Counted from the first letter of the stretch, positions 27,691 through 38,800 are shown. The stretch is 61,629 nucleotides of DNA from DATAMF01 sp964472565 (GCA_964472565.1 CAYYNB010000015.1:1-61629); one strand, 5' to 3'. Translations and numbers: made by a program. The notes: generated by a model not told the origin, from the sequence alone.

Positions 27691-30600
27691 TTACCGCCGG
27701 TCCCCACGTCCTGAACCGGTGACACCGCCCCAGTCCGAAATACCCACATGCTCGTTATAACGGGTCCGAATGGTGCGGCGCAGAACTTCAAGCTGGTTTT
27801 GCAGTGCAATCACAGCGACGGAGAACAAATCGTATTCAGCTTCTTTACGGATCAACTCGTCGTGCCCCATGTGAGTGGCATGTTCATGGCGCATATCATT
27901 CAACTCTTCGATCCGCACGCCGAGATGTTCTTTTAAATCATAGGCCAGCCCGCTCAAGACATCGTGCTGCACCACCATCTCGGCAATATCCAGGAACGCG
28001 TCTTCGTCCTGGTCGGTCCAGTTATCCAGAATCTCGTTCCCCTCTTCGTCCACAGGCGGCATAAACGCTTCCAGCCACTTGCGCAAATCGGGATCATCCA
28101 GCGCCAGTTCATCACGGTCAATCAGTTTGGCGGCGACTTCGCGGCGCTTCTTGTCAAGATACTTCGCCGCCTCGTTCGCGTTCGGCAGTTCGACCATCCA
28201 GTTTTCATTTTTGCGCAGCGTTCGTACATCTTTTTGAACGAGCACATAAGTGAACGCCGCTTCCAGGAACGACGGGTCGTAATCGGCTTCGGTAAGCATA
28301 TAATCTTCGATAGCGTCCCGCTGGCGCTGATCAGTGGATGGCATTTGTAGTGCCCAGAAGTGTTTCTTTTCGCCGCCAAAGCTGGTTTCCACCGGACGCA
28401 CGATCCGGTAGGCGAACAGATAGAGGAATTGGCGGAACCGATCTTCATCTTCGAACAGTACCGATACCTGATCGTTCAGAATACGCCGTTGTTGTTTGAG
28501 CAGCGGAAGTGCCTCCTCGTACGCAACCGCGCGTACTTCAGCCGGGAAGATATGGGTGATCTGTCGCGCATCTTTGACCAGTTTGAGATAGTCAGCCTGG
28601 TTTTTATCGTAAGCATCCACATAATCAATCGGGACCAGTTCAACCCCGCTTAGCAGGGTCAGCCGGAACGGATCATCGCATGCCATAATCGTATGCAGCT
28701 TGGAGTCCATCCCGTGCCCAATATCCCCGACGCCTTGCCGGGCGGCCAGTTGGGCCAGTGCATCGCGCAGATATTCGCGCTGGCGGTTTTCGGATCGCTC
28801 ATCAAAGGCCGCGAGGATCGCGTTGGTGGGGGTTTCGCCCGCGCCTGACCGGATCGCTAATTGGTGCCCGCTCTGCGCATAGAGAAAATCTCCCAGCCCG
28901 CGCGGGTTTTGGACAAAGTTGATCGGTTTGTTGTCCGGTCCGGTGGCGGTGTTAGACATCATCAGATAATTCAGCACATTATGGCGTGCCGTAGCCGCGC
29001 GGAAAACATGCCGCGAATAGGACAGTATCGCGTTCAGGTTGTCCACATTCCATTTGCCATAGCCGATGTCTTTGCGAATTTCCGCCCCATCGAGCATGGC
29101 ATGCAGTGAAAGCGACAGCTTGCCGCGCTGATTCTCGACCAGCCGTGTGTCCCACTTCCAATCGACCAGAATCTGTTCATCGGCGCGTTCTGTATCCATA
29201 AATTCGCGGAAGCGTTCTTCTTCCCAGGTTGGATCGTTGATAATCCAATGATTCTCAACGTCGGCGGCGCTTCGTTTTTCGTTCTGAATGCGCCGCATGC
29301 CGTCCAGCAGCATGGTATACAGGCTCTTGTCATCGGTTGCCAGCACCTGTTTCCACACGCCGAGTTCTTCAATAACTTCGGTCAGGAAATCGCCAAACGC
29401 CTTGAAAGTAAATCCGACGTAATCGCGCGCCAGTTCCGTCCGGTGGAATTCTACATAGTCCTGCACCTGGACCAGATACATTTCCTGCGCCTGAATCGCG
29501 GGCGATTTCCCGAACATGGATTTGTCACCCGCCCGATCCCGCATCGCGCGCCCCGATGCTTCCAGGCCCTCGTCCATCATCCGGCGGCGGTTCTGCATCG
29601 CTTGGACGCTCATCCCCTGCCGCACCATTTCCAGCAGACGGTAGGCGGTGTTAAAGACGAGCTTCACTTCTTCCATCACCGCCAGCAGCCAGCCGAGTTT
29701 CCCACTCCGGCCATAGATCGGGTTGGGTGCGTCGTCGCCGTTCAGCGTATTCATGATATAAGCGCCCATCGCTTCTTTGAAGCGGGCCACTTGCAGTTCG
29801 GCCAACTGCTTGAGCGCATCGCCATACTGTCCGCCCTGACGATAACCGCCGCTTTCGACCTGGCCCAACTGCCGCACGATGTAGTTTTCGCTGCGTTTGC
29901 CAATGTCGCGCCAATCCACCGTCGGATCGCCCTGTGGTCTGCGCACGTTGGAAGTTTGTACGCTGTCAAACACCGCTTCTTGTAGAATACTGCGTGTCTC
30001 ACCCATCACCCGCCGGATCGTCGGATCGGCTTCCGTTGCAGGCGGCGTCAGGATGCGCAGCCAGCCTTCCAGGTTATAAGCGCCGAGTGTGCGCGCTGCA
30101 TTCTGTTCGTTATAGCGCATCTCGTTAAAGAATCCGTGCGCATGCCGCCACAAGGGTAAGGGAGCAAAGCGGCGGCGTCCCGTTTCATCATGCGGATCGC
30201 GGATTTCGACATTCGATGCCAGAATACGTTCCGCTTCTTCATCCGGGCGCATTTCCGTGCGCATCGGATTTGCTGCCGGGCTGAGTTCGATGATATAGCC
30301 CTTGTCGTCTGTCACGCGTCCGGGTGTGACCAGCCGGTACAGCGTATCCAGCCCCAGCTTATACGCCCAGCCTTCGATAATGCTCTGTATGGGCAGAATA
30401 ATCGAGTACGAGCCGAGCGACCCCACATACGCCCGCCGCCCGGTTTTGGTCTGCCGGTCAACCACCGCCGCCCGGATGTTGGCAATATATTGGTTCTGAT
30501 AGTTGCCATAGTGGTGATCGATATACGCGACAATCGAGTCGGCCACCACCGACGCCACGCCGCTTTCCAGCTTGCGGGCGCTCATCTTTTTGCGTTGGCC

Positions 30601-31464
30601 GTCGCCATCCACCAGATACGCGAAATCATACAGTTTTTCGCGCACTTCGGAGCGATACACGCGCTGATCCTGTCCCGCCGTCTCACTGACGTAGCGCATC
30701 GGGTAGCCGAAATCGTAGTTCTCGTGGAGTGTAAAACGTTGCAGTTCGCGTAATGCTGCAAAGCTGCGTTGGCGTGCCGATTCGAGTGCCGTATCGTTCA
30801 GCACCGCGCGGAACGCTTGGGGCAGGTAGAAAAAGCCGCGCACCGTCACCCCGATGTTATTCACCGCCGCCACCCGCCGCACCAGATGCGCGATGTCGAG
30901 GAACAGTCCTGCGCCCGTGCCGCCTGTCAGCGATCCAACAATCATCACGGAGACCGAGGTGTCCGCCCCGGCATCCCGTGCGATTCCCAGAAACTTGTTT
31001 TCGATGACTTGTTTGGCGGCGGATGTGGCCGGATTTAACAGATCGCGGAAAAGGGCCAATCGTCCCAGTTGCCGGAACATGCCCGCCCCTTGATCCAGGT
31101 TGAATTGACCGCGCGGCAGATTACGCAGCAGGTAATCGGCCAGGAGCCATGAGTCCAGGTGTGCATATCGGTCTGTCTTGGCAACATCCATCACCAGATC
31201 ATAAGCATCCCCACCGATATAAGCATATTCAGTTGGGTCCAGTGTAACACCGCCCACGCCCGATCCGGCTTCGCGTTTCACATCGCGTGATCCCACCCAC
31301 GCAATCGAGCGTTCTGCCGTATCCAGCGTATCCAGTGCTACCAGCGCGACATTCGGTGGAATTTCATTCCCATAAGCATCAAGGAGCTGGCGCTTAATAT
31401 GCACCACCGTCCAGGCACCAGACCCCCCCAGACCAATTACGAGTGACGGAACGGGAGTATTCAC
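27691..31464 (-). CDS. Tubulin-like protein (Tubulin_2/FtsZl-1 type), canonical signature
   Basis: A 1257-residue cytoplasmic protein. The start is GTG 31464 behind a strong AAGGAGG. Residues 7-16 (SLVIGLGGSG) form the first nucleotide-binding loop; residues 177-186 read GSLTGGTGAG, matching the tubulin/FtsZ GGGTGT/SG signature, so GTP binding is plausible. The shared motif SFAALRELQRF follows at about 234-244. The extra 800-900 residues beyond a normal FtsZ (about 350-400 residues) form a long alpha-helical extension with LTLLSGVELVPIDY near residue 950, which the paralogues also have. Makarova and Koonin described such FtsZl-1 proteins as candidates for membrane remodelling. Here it is the only tubulin-like copy in the locus with an intact-looking signature, so it is the likely polymer-forming partner for the fusions encoded downstream. 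Confidence 0.88.
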   Translation of the reverse strand: MNTPVPSLVIGLGGSGAWTVVHIKRQLLDAYGNEIPPNVALVALDTLDTAERSIAWVGSRDVKREAGSGVGGVTLDPTEYAYIGGDAYDLVMDVAKTDRYAHLDSWLLADYLLRNLPRGQFNLDQGAGMFRQLGRLALFRDLLNPATSAAKQVIENKFLGIARDAGADTSVSVMIVGSLTGGTGAGLFLDIAHLVRRVAAVNNIGVTVRGFFYLPQAFRAVLNDTALESARQRSFAALRELQRFTLHENYDFGYPMRYVSETAGQDQRVYRSEVREKLYDFAYLVDGDGQRKKMSARKLESGVASVVADSIVAYIDHHYGNYQNQYIANIRAAVVDRQTKTGRRAYVGSLGSYSIILPIQSIIEGWAYKLGLDTLYRLVTPGRVTDDKGYIIELSPAANPMRTEMRPDEEAERILASNVEIRDPHDETGRRRFAPLPLWRHAHGFFNEMRYNEQNAARTLGAYNLEGWLRILTPPATEADPTIRRVMGETRSILQEAVFDSVQTSNVRRPQGDPTVDWRDIGKRSENYIVRQLGQVESGGYRQGGQYGDALKQLAELQVARFKEAMGAYIMNTLNGDDAPNPIYGRSGKLGWLLAVMEEVKLVFNTAYRLLEMVRQGMSVQAMQNRRRMMDEGLEASGRAMRDRAGDKSMFGKSPAIQAQEMYLVQVQDYVEFHRTELARDYVGFTFKAFGDFLTEVIEELGVWKQVLATDDKSLYTMLLDGMRRIQNEKRSAADVENHWIINDPTWEEERFREFMDTERADEQILVDWKWDTRLVENQRGKLSLSLHAMLDGAEIRKDIGYGKWNVDNLNAILSYSRHVFRAATARHNVLNYLMMSNTATGPDNKPINFVQNPRGLGDFLYAQSGHQLAIRSGAGETPTNAILAAFDERSENRQREYLRDALAQLAARQGVGDIGHGMDSKLHTIMACDDPFRLTLLSGVELVPIDYVDAYDKNQADYLKLVKDARQITHIFPAEVRAVAYEEALPLLKQQRRILNDQVSVLFEDEDRFRQFLYLFAYRIVRPVETSFGGEKKHFWALQMPSTDQRQRDAIEDYMLTEADYDPSFLEAAFTYVLVQKDVRTLRKNENWMVELPNANEAAKYLDKKRREVAAKLIDRDELALDDPDLRKWLEAFMPPVDEEGNEILDNWTDQDEDAFLDIAEMVVQHDVLSGLAYDLKEHLGVRIEELNDMRHEHATHMGHDELIRKEAEYDLFSVAVIALQNQLEVLRRTIRTRYNEHVGISDWGGVTGSGRGDRR

Positions 31465-31519
31465 AAGCTCCTCCTTAATATCTGTCCGTATATCCCATTC
31501 GATTTTTGCTTACCACTGT

Positions 31520-34303
31520 TTAGAACAACCCCGCCCAGGGATCAGCACCATAGCCAACATCTTTAGCGACGACGTATTCAACTCCGTAAGGATCGGCCCA
31601 TACGCCCCGTTCCATCCCGGCCTCCAGGACAAAAGGTGGATATTCTTGTTGATCGGCGACGGTCAGTTGTTCCACAATCACCGCGCCGCGTTCAGTATAG
31701 GACGGATCCCCATGCGTTGTGACCACCATTCGCCGGAAAGGTTGGGGCATTTGACGCGCGCCCAACTTAACCCGGTTGCGGTTGTGGCCGCCCAGATCAA
31801 AGCTCGCCAGCACAAAATCCTGCGGACCCTGCGGTGTATGTTCGCGTTGCAGCAGGACCAGTGTCCCCGTGAGCGGACCAACACGGCCTTTATGGACCCG
31901 GTAGCCCAGGAACCAGATACTTCCAATCAGCGCCATCGTGCCGAACAGCAGTGCCGCGCCGCCCCACAGAATGAACGGCGCAAGGTGGCGTTTTTGGACA
32001 ACCGTACTTTTGGTCGATGCCCAACTGTAGTCACCCGATGGTTTAATCGTCGCCGGAACCGACGCCGTGAACGTATATTCACCTCTGCCCAGTTTATCGG
32101 TTTTGAGCGTATACACGCCATCCTGCCCCGCTACCGGACGCAGCGGCACGCCAAGATCGACCTCATCCCCGTCTTTATTCGTGACCAGCAGTGAGGGCAC
32201 ACTTTGCACCCCGCCCGTTACCGCCGAGAGCGGCACCAGATTGTTATTGTTATCGCGCACTTCAACCCGGACTTCGACTTCTGCATTAGAAAACGGCTTG
32301 GGCAGTGGGCCAAACTCTTCCGCTTCGACATCTGACCCGTTTTCGGGCAGTGTAAAGAGCATCGATACCTGGATAAAAGGCCGCACCGTCAGATTATAGG
32401 TTTGTGGTCCAAGCGGCTCAATCGCCACAGGCACTCCGCCGGGAGGTGCAGCCATCGTATTGACCGTAACCAGATACTCGCCCGGCCCCGCCTTTGGGAT
32501 GATTTCGCCTTCGATCACGCCCGGTGTTGTCGAAGTGTTCACCAGATCGAATGTCTCCGCCAGCGTCGGATCGTTGATCGGTGTGACCGTCACCTGGACC
32601 TTATAGTCTTTCGCATCTACTGGCGCGTCGGTATCCTTTTCCAGCACATCCACGCGAACTTTTGTCGTTCCGCCTTCCAGAATGCTCGGCTCCGATAACC
32701 CATAATGCTGTGGATACACATCGCGCGGCGCGATCACAAAATTTTGTTTTTCGTTTTGCAGCAAATAGTAAGTGGTGCCTTTAAAATCATATGATACGGT
32801 CATCCACGCTTCGACTTCCGTCGCATCAGCAGGCAGCCACGCGGCGGTATACTGGTGCAAATCTCCGGCAGCCGGATCGTGTGTGAGATCAAGAGTCGCC
32901 ACCGATGTTTGGCGGCTGTAGGCGACTTTGGGTGGTGTGCGCAAATCCACCGTGACTTTGAGCGGTGAGATCGCCGGATCATACCCCGTCAGGGTATCGA
33001 TTTTATTCGATTGGAGCACCCGAATGGTCAAGGGTACCGTGTTATAACGTAGCGGATTGAGGTCGGCGGGTGGGTCCATCACCACGCTGGCTCCAATGGT
33101 GTTTGCTACCAGTTGAATCTGAGGCTTAAGTGCGGCATCCGCTATATCGGCATTCCACACGCCGGGCACCGGGTCTTTGATCACCCGGACCTCAATCGGC
33201 ATGTTTTCGCCATCCACCTTCGCTATCGATGGCGCTGCCCCCAACGGGTCCATCAGCACTAAATTGGCCCCTAGTGGATTGCTGTCCGGCTTGAAGGCGC
33301 TCACCTGTAAAACTTGCTGATACGGTGGAATCTCGCATCCGCCGGGCATCGCCAATACACAATGATAAACCAGCGTCGGCTGCACATTATTCAGCAGTTC
33401 GTTGAGGATGTCCTGGAAAGTCATCGCCATGCCCGTCATATTATCGACGCGTACGGCGCTGAGCGGGCTGGTAGGCCGTCCCCCCGACGACACCACCGAT
33501 TGCCATCCTGCCTCCACGGTCTGCCACGCAGCGAGATCATCCATCGCGACCACGTAAAAAACGTAGTTAGGGGCAGGAAAATTGGTTTGGGCAAGCTGCG
33601 CGAGTTGGGCCAGATGATCCTGTTCAGTGTTAGTATAACCGCAGTCTGCACGTTCCGGCGCACAGGGTTTTCCGTCGGTCAGGATGATGACCGCGCGCAG
33701 ATGATTCTGCCCTGATGGCAGCGGATCAGCTTTCTCAAACATCTGGCGTCCATATTCCAGCGCCTCGATAAAGTCGGTGTTGCCCAGATTGGTATGCCCA
33801 AAACGATCCGCCGAAACCTCGGTTGCGATTTGTTCATATTCTGCGTCCCATTCGGCTTCACCCGGCACAGTCCCTGTTGGATCGCCTTTATCAGACATCC
33901 ACGTCCAGTTGCGCAGCATACGCGGTGCATCGCCAAATGTCAGCAGCGCTACCCGGATACGCGGCTTATCTGCGACGCCGAGGCTTTGTCGATAGAGGCC
34001 TAGCCATTGCATCACATACGGCGGCGCAGCGAACCGGATGCCATTGGGATCGTTCGGCGCGCCTGCCCATACGGTGTTACTCCAGGCTGTGCCTCCCATA
34101 CTCCCGCTTTGGTCCACAATGAACAGAATATCCAACCCCGAATAGAGGGTTGCCGCGCTTGTTTGGAAGAGGGGGGCTAAGAGCAAGGGTTCAGTGGGCG
34201 GTGATGTGATCGCGCCTTGTGCCATGAAAGGGGGAACCAACATCAACGCGCAGACGGCTAGCCCGACCAGTGCTGATCGTGACCGCAAAGACCGTAAATT
34301 CAT
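31520..34303 (-). CDS. vWA-domain membrane protein with cytoplasmic beta domain
   Basis: A 927-residue protein with a signal peptide (1 to about 30), vWA domain (about 56-270) with MIDAS DQSGS at 64-68 and ILTDGKP, then a long region of Ig-like extracytoplasmic beta domains. One membrane helix follows (about 780-803; WGGAALLFGTMALIG), then about 115 cytoplasmic residues with LVLLQREHTPQGP and FDLGGHNRNRVKLGARQMP, like the tails of the vWA proteins at 9464 and 42333. It starts block B after the 365-nt gap, with a purine-rich AGGGGGTGCGGGA before the ATG. It is encoded immediately before the canonical tubulin-like gene (55-nt gap), repeating the vWA-then-tubulin order of block A. Its ligand is unknown. 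Confidence 0.85.
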   Translation of the reverse strand: MNLRSLRSRSALVGLAVCALMLVPPFMAQGAITSPPTEPLLLAPLFQTSAATLYSGLDILFIVDQSGSMGGTAWSNTVWAGAPNDPNGIRFAAPPYVMQWLGLYRQSLGVADKPRIRVALLTFGDAPRMLRNWTWMSDKGDPTGTVPGEAEWDAEYEQIATEVSADRFGHTNLGNTDFIEALEYGRQMFEKADPLPSGQNHLRAVIILTDGKPCAPERADCGYTNTEQDHLAQLAQLAQTNFPAPNYVFYVVAMDDLAAWQTVEAGWQSVVSSGGRPTSPLSAVRVDNMTGMAMTFQDILNELLNNVQPTLVYHCVLAMPGGCEIPPYQQVLQVSAFKPDSNPLGANLVLMDPLGAAPSIAKVDGENMPIEVRVIKDPVPGVWNADIADAALKPQIQLVANTIGASVVMDPPADLNPLRYNTVPLTIRVLQSNKIDTLTGYDPAISPLKVTVDLRTPPKVAYSRQTSVATLDLTHDPAAGDLHQYTAAWLPADATEVEAWMTVSYDFKGTTYYLLQNEKQNFVIAPRDVYPQHYGLSEPSILEGGTTKVRVDVLEKDTDAPVDAKDYKVQVTVTPINDPTLAETFDLVNTSTTPGVIEGEIIPKAGPGEYLVTVNTMAAPPGGVPVAIEPLGPQTYNLTVRPFIQVSMLFTLPENGSDVEAEEFGPLPKPFSNAEVEVRVEVRDNNNNLVPLSAVTGGVQSVPSLLVTNKDGDEVDLGVPLRPVAGQDGVYTLKTDKLGRGEYTFTASVPATIKPSGDYSWASTKSTVVQKRHLAPFILWGGAALLFGTMALIGSIWFLGYRVHKGRVGPLTGTLVLLQREHTPQGPQDFVLASFDLGGHNRNRVKLGARQMPQPFRRMVVTTHGDPSYTERGAVIVEQLTVADQQEYPPFVLEAGMERGVWADPYGVEYVVAKDVGYGADPWAGLF

Positions 34304-34480
34304 TCCCGCACCCCCTACTTAAAGCCAGAAGAACAGTATTGACGTGACTAACAATATAACTGCTCGGACAATCGAAGGATTTAAAAAGCCTCCGTCTAAT
34401 CCCAAACTGGCCTGCTGGACTGACTTATTAGCCCTATTCTGGGATCGAACGCTGTTTTTTGTCAAATGAGCCTACATGGG
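34304..34480. other. Upstream region of block B without a gene
   Basis: This is the start-proximal half of the 365-nt gap between the two blocks of the locus. It is AT-rich, contains no credible CDS, and probably carries the block B promoter, but I could not pick out a convincing -35/-10 pair. A short frame with an ATG at 34622 on the minus strand derives from the adjacent repeat. Confidence 0.4.
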
Positions 34481-34660
34481 CAATTTCCCACTGCCTGATT
34501 TGCGTCAACTTAAGGTCGTTATTCGGCAAAAACACCCGGTCCGTAGGGGCGCTGCTTGCTGCGCCCTGCTCCTCCTTTCTCCACGCGCGTGGAGAAAGGA
34601 GGTCGGGAGGATAGGGGTTCATCCTTTAAATTGACGTATATTGAGGCATTTCCCACTGCC
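34481..34660. repeat. Palindromic repeat element flanked by direct repeats
   Basis: A 32-bp perfect palindrome (34571-34602; the left half is CCTCCTTTCTCCACGC) lies next to a second stem, GGGCGC-N8-GCGCCC (about 34547-34566). Around them are imperfect inverted repeats (GCGTCAACTTAAGG near 34502; CCTTTAAATTGACGT near 34624) and, outermost, direct repeats of ATTTCCCACTGCC at 34483-34495 and 34648-34660. The nesting suggests a miniature mobile element or dispersed palindromic repeat inserted between two transcription blocks, where it could also act as a terminator. Confidence 0.6.
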
Positions 34661-34668
34661 CCCATCCT

Positions 34669-35805
34669 TTATGCAGGTGGCTCGTAATCTACCCCAGCTT
34701 TTAGAACTGGAATCTGTTCCGCCTGTGTTTCGTCGTCCAGTTCCACAAAATCGCTTGCGATCCAACCTTCATATTCACACCCTTGCGGGCTGTCCTGGGC
34801 ACAAATCACCTTAATCTTGTACCAATTTGTGGCCTCAGTCGCTGAATTATTAAAATAGTTTTCCCCGTTATTGGTTCCCAATACCTGTATTTCCGCTCTG
34901 TTTGTTAATTTGCCTTCTACCTTATAGCGCGTTCCAGGTCCAGAGCGAACATTTATCTCAGCCTCTGCTGAAATTTTCCCTTGAATTATGATTGGCTCCG
35001 CCGTCGGCGTTGAAGTCGGCGGCGGTGGCGTGTTGCTGGGTTTGGCTGTCGGTGAACTGGTCGGTGCAGGTGTATTCGTTGGCGCACTTGCGGCTTGTTG
35101 GCCCGCATTTTCGGATACTTCCGCCGTCGTTTCAACTTCTGCGCTTGTTTGCTCTTCCGTCTGACTCGGCGGCGGCGTTATGGTTGATATGCCTGTCGCT
35201 GTCGCAGTCGGCGCTAGAGTCTGTGCTTGAGTCTGAGCCGCTGCGGTGCTGGTCATAGCGCTTAGGGTTTGTGTTCGCCCTGCCTCAAAAGCGGCCTGAG
35301 TTTCAGTCGAAGCCGCCGTTGCCAGCCGCCCCTGGGCGGTTCCGCCTTGTTCCGTCATCACTTTTAACACTTCATCCCGCGTATTATCTTCTGGCTCGCG
35401 TAATGACAGTCCCAGCGCGGCTCCCGCAAGCACCAGTGCCAGCAGCACGAGAAGAAATGTCAGCCAGCCGCCCCGTCCGCCTTGTTTAGCTGGGCGAGAA
35501 AATAGGCGGATTTTGGCGCTTGGCGGCAAACGCAGATCCGCCAGTGTATGTTCGGGTTTGCCGCTGGGCATCACAGGTGCTGCCGGAGGTATCTCGGTCA
35601 GTTCAGGCGGCGGGACTGTGCGCTCAGGAAAAGGACTGTTGGGCCGTTCTGCCATACGGGCCGGTTGATCAGGTCGAAAAGGCGAAAAATCTCGTTGACT
35701 GCTGTACGGCGGTTCCTGTGGAGACTGGCCTGGACGCTGCTGCTTCGGCGGCCATTCCGGATTATCAGGGCGATTCGGTGGATTCGGTGGTCGGTGCGTG
35801 CTCAT
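34669..35805 (-). CDS. Membrane-anchored SH3-domain protein
   Basis: A 378-residue protein with a proline-rich cytoplasmic N-terminus (about 1-110), one membrane helix (about 113-135; WLTFLLVLLALVLAG), an Ala/Thr/Pro-rich stalk (about 145-270) and a C-terminal bacterial SH3-like domain (about 283-365) that opens INVRSGPGTRYKVEG and closes EGWIASDFVEL. It contains CAQDSPQGC, a possible disulfide pair. The topology is N-in, C-out, so the SH3 domain would face the cell wall, while the proline-rich tail could bind cytoplasmic partners of the locus. It is the last gene of block A, 15 nt after the kinase-like gene. Confidence 0.8.
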   Translation of the reverse strand: MSTHRPPNPPNRPDNPEWPPKQQRPGQSPQEPPYSSQRDFSPFRPDQPARMAERPNSPFPERTVPPPELTEIPPAAPVMPSGKPEHTLADLRLPPSAKIRLFSRPAKQGGRGGWLTFLLVLLALVLAGAALGLSLREPEDNTRDEVLKVMTEQGGTAQGRLATAASTETQAAFEAGRTQTLSAMTSTAAAQTQAQTLAPTATATGISTITPPPSQTEEQTSAEVETTAEVSENAGQQAASAPTNTPAPTSSPTAKPSNTPPPPTSTPTAEPIIIQGKISAEAEINVRSGPGTRYKVEGKLTNRAEIQVLGTNNGENYFNNSATEATNWYKIKVICAQDSPQGCEYEGWIASDFVELDDETQAEQIPVLKAGVDYEPPA

Positions 35806-35820
35806 CTTATTTTCGTCTCC

Positions 35821-38800
35821 CTACCGCGCTCTATTTCGAGGCGTCAATATCGTAGACCGGCTTGTATCGGACGTAAAAGCTTTGATCTTGCTCGCTTTTT
35901 CCTGCGCTTCGCGTCGATAGGGTTCGAACAAAGCCGGATTAAATGTTTTGCTGATTTTGGGATCGCTGTCTTTATAGCGTCCCACAACTTCCATAAAACA
36001 GCCGTCCCACCGCTGGCGCAGCGCTTCATTGAACGCATCGGGTGGGCACTGGCGCATCGTCCATACCAGCCAATCGAGCAGCGCTGCATATCCATCCGTA
36101 TTCATAACTTCCGCTGGGCTGAACAATGATGCGCGAATTTCATCAATCGTCCCCTGGCAGGCTTCATAATTTGCCAGCCGCACTTCCCAGGCGCGGATCA
36201 ATTCCACCGCCAACACATCCGCCAAGGTGTCTCCGCTGTGAACTTTGCGTAACTGGTTCAGCGTGTTGTGAACTTGCTCCAGGTTGTCTTTCTGGAAAGC
36301 GCTGTCCACCTGCTGCAACTGGGCTGCCAGTTCCTGCTGTTCGCGCCGCACCACATCCGCCAGCGGTGAATAGGTGCGCTCAGTTCGCAGTTTTTCAATC
36401 CGCACCGTCCAATAGCGTTCTTGCAGGGTCCGCAGCAGATACGAATCGCGCGCTTCTTGTTCCAGCCGGGTTACAAAATCATGATACATTTGGGCATCTG
36501 CATCTTCGGGCAGTTGGCTGAGATTCAAGAATTCATGTGCTTTGGCGTAATAGCCTGCATCGGGCAGGTGTTCCAGATCAACAACCGCGTTCCGCAGACT
36601 CTCGGCTTGTTCCCCCAATGTCCGCTTATCCCCGGTTGGCTGAAGATATTGGCTGTTCTGGTTTAACAGTTGTTCCACTGCCTTAAGCGCTTTCTGTGCT
36701 TCTTCGCGTTTGAAGACTTGTGCAGCCGCCAACCCCATGCTGATCTGGTGAGCGACCTGGGCCGAGGCTGCTTGCCGGATGACCTCTTGGGTGCGTTTCC
36801 GCTGCTCAGTCTGCATCTTGCCCATCTGCTCTTCCAGCACGTCCACCTGTTCGCCCCAGTTTTGTTTCAGTCCTTTGGCCCGCTGTGTAAATTCCTGCTC
36901 CAGATTGTTCAAATACTGCTTGGCCTGCGCCAGCGTTTCCGACAGGTTGAGCATATCCTGCCATTCTTCCTCAGTGAGTTGGATGAGGTCAGTCATATTC
37001 GCGTTTACCTCTCTGGCTTTGCGCAGAATCTCCGGCCACGTTGCCGCCGGAATTGCGATTCCTGTTGGGCCGGGTTGGAAATATTTTTGATAAAAATGGT
37101 ACAGCGGGCGGTAATCATCCAGCAGATGTTCAAATTCTTCCCGATCTTTGTGAAACGCCTGCACGATCAATTCGCGGTAGCGAGTCAGTGCGGCATAAGC
37201 CGGGATCGTATCGGCATGGCAGACCAGGCTGAATGTCCGGTAATGACAGGCATCCATGACCCGCACAATCGCTTGTTCCAGTTCCGGTGCCAGCCATTCG
37301 AACGGTTTCTGTTCCAGTTTAAAATGCTGGACTCCACCATCTTTAGCCAGCCGTGTTGCTTCCACCAGCTTCCAGTCTAAAGATGTGGCCCGGCTCTCTG
37401 CCATAATACGCCGTTCAAATGTCATCAATTCCCGCAGCGGGCGTGTTTCACGTTCAAGCCGTACCGCCGCGTCGTTTTCACCAATGCCGCGCAGATAATT
37501 ATGTTGGTCAGCATACACGTGGTTTGCTTCCGTCTGGTGGTTAGACATCAGCAGGTTAGTCATTTCTTGAACAGTCCGCTGGATGACTTTATCCGCATCC
37601 AGGCGCGCCCGGAGATGTTCTTCTTCCGCTTGCAGATCAAGCACACGCTCTAATAATCCGGCTTCCCGGCGCGGCGTATTTATTCCGCTCAGATAGCTGG
37701 CTTGCTGGAGCAGTTGCCGGATCGTGTCGATTCGCTCAAGTTGGGCTTGTAGCGGTTGTTTCTGTGTATAAAAAGCGAGCACTTGCTGCCGGAGTTTGAT
37801 CTCAGCCAACACGCGCCCCAGGTGTTCGCGTGCGTCTGCGGTTTGCGCCATGCGCGAGATAATTTCTTCCAGCGTCGTTTCGTATCGTTGGAGCAGATCC
37901 GGTGATTGGTAGCGCCACTCGATTTTGTCCAGCCCCAGCCAGATGTCGAGCAGGGCATCACGGTTCTGGTAGAGGTGATCGGCGGTGCGGTCATCCCGGT
38001 CCCGCAGTGCTTCAATCAACAGTTTCCAGCGCTCCAACTGGCCCCACAGCGCCGCATCCGCCCGCGCTTGCAGCACCTCGATGTCTTCCAGTGTCTGTTT
38101 ATAATCACCTTCGGCGGTTTTGGTCGCCAGTTGTTCCAGTTGATCGGCGTCCTGGCCGGACTGCGCTGCCTGGATTGCAGCATTACGCCGCGCGAACAGT
38201 TCCGACTGCCGATCAGCCCCTTTCTGCCGCCACATCAAATCCAGGCCAATCGCGCGCGCCTCAGCCGATGTCAGCGCCAGGTGTGGCTTGAACAAATCCG
38301 GCTTAAAGTCGTTCTCGCCCAGGCGTTGGGCCGTCAGCAGGTTGTCGAGAGTTTGGAGCGCTTCGCGCAGTTGGGCCGCATCTTGCCCAAAGCGTTTGGA
38401 TACATCCGCCGCCAGTGTCTGCCCCAGAATAAAGCGCCGCCCGACTCCTGGCACCCCACCCGGTACTTCCTGCTCAATCGGCTGCCACCGGGCATCATCG
38501 AGCGGCGCAACATCCCCGACGCTTTTTCGCCCCAGGAACAATTCGTGCCAGATCTGCCCAATCGCCACGCCGATTTCAATGCCGCGATGATCGGATGTGT
38601 TTTCTTGGAGCAGATTCCAGTCAATCACGACCAGCGACTTGTGACCATCGGCCCCGGCGTAGAGAAACAGGTCCGCGACTTTGCGGTCAATGCAGGTGTA
38701 GCCAAGCTGGTGCAGACCGTCGAGAATACAGGTGAACTCAATCGCCGCCTGGACTGCCAGCCGGTCCGCCTCGATCAGTTTTCCTTCATCAATTGCTTTT

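Noticed and set aside
27691..31464. The idea that the canonical tubulin-like gene is the cell-division FtsZ
   Set aside because: At 1257 residues, with a family-specific motif block after the signature, it is unlike FtsZ, and no division or cell-wall (dcw) genes surround it.
34434..34622. A 62-residue minus-strand frame in the gap between the blocks (starting MNPYPPDLL)
   Set aside because: It lies wholly inside the palindromic repeat element and has no ribosome-binding site.
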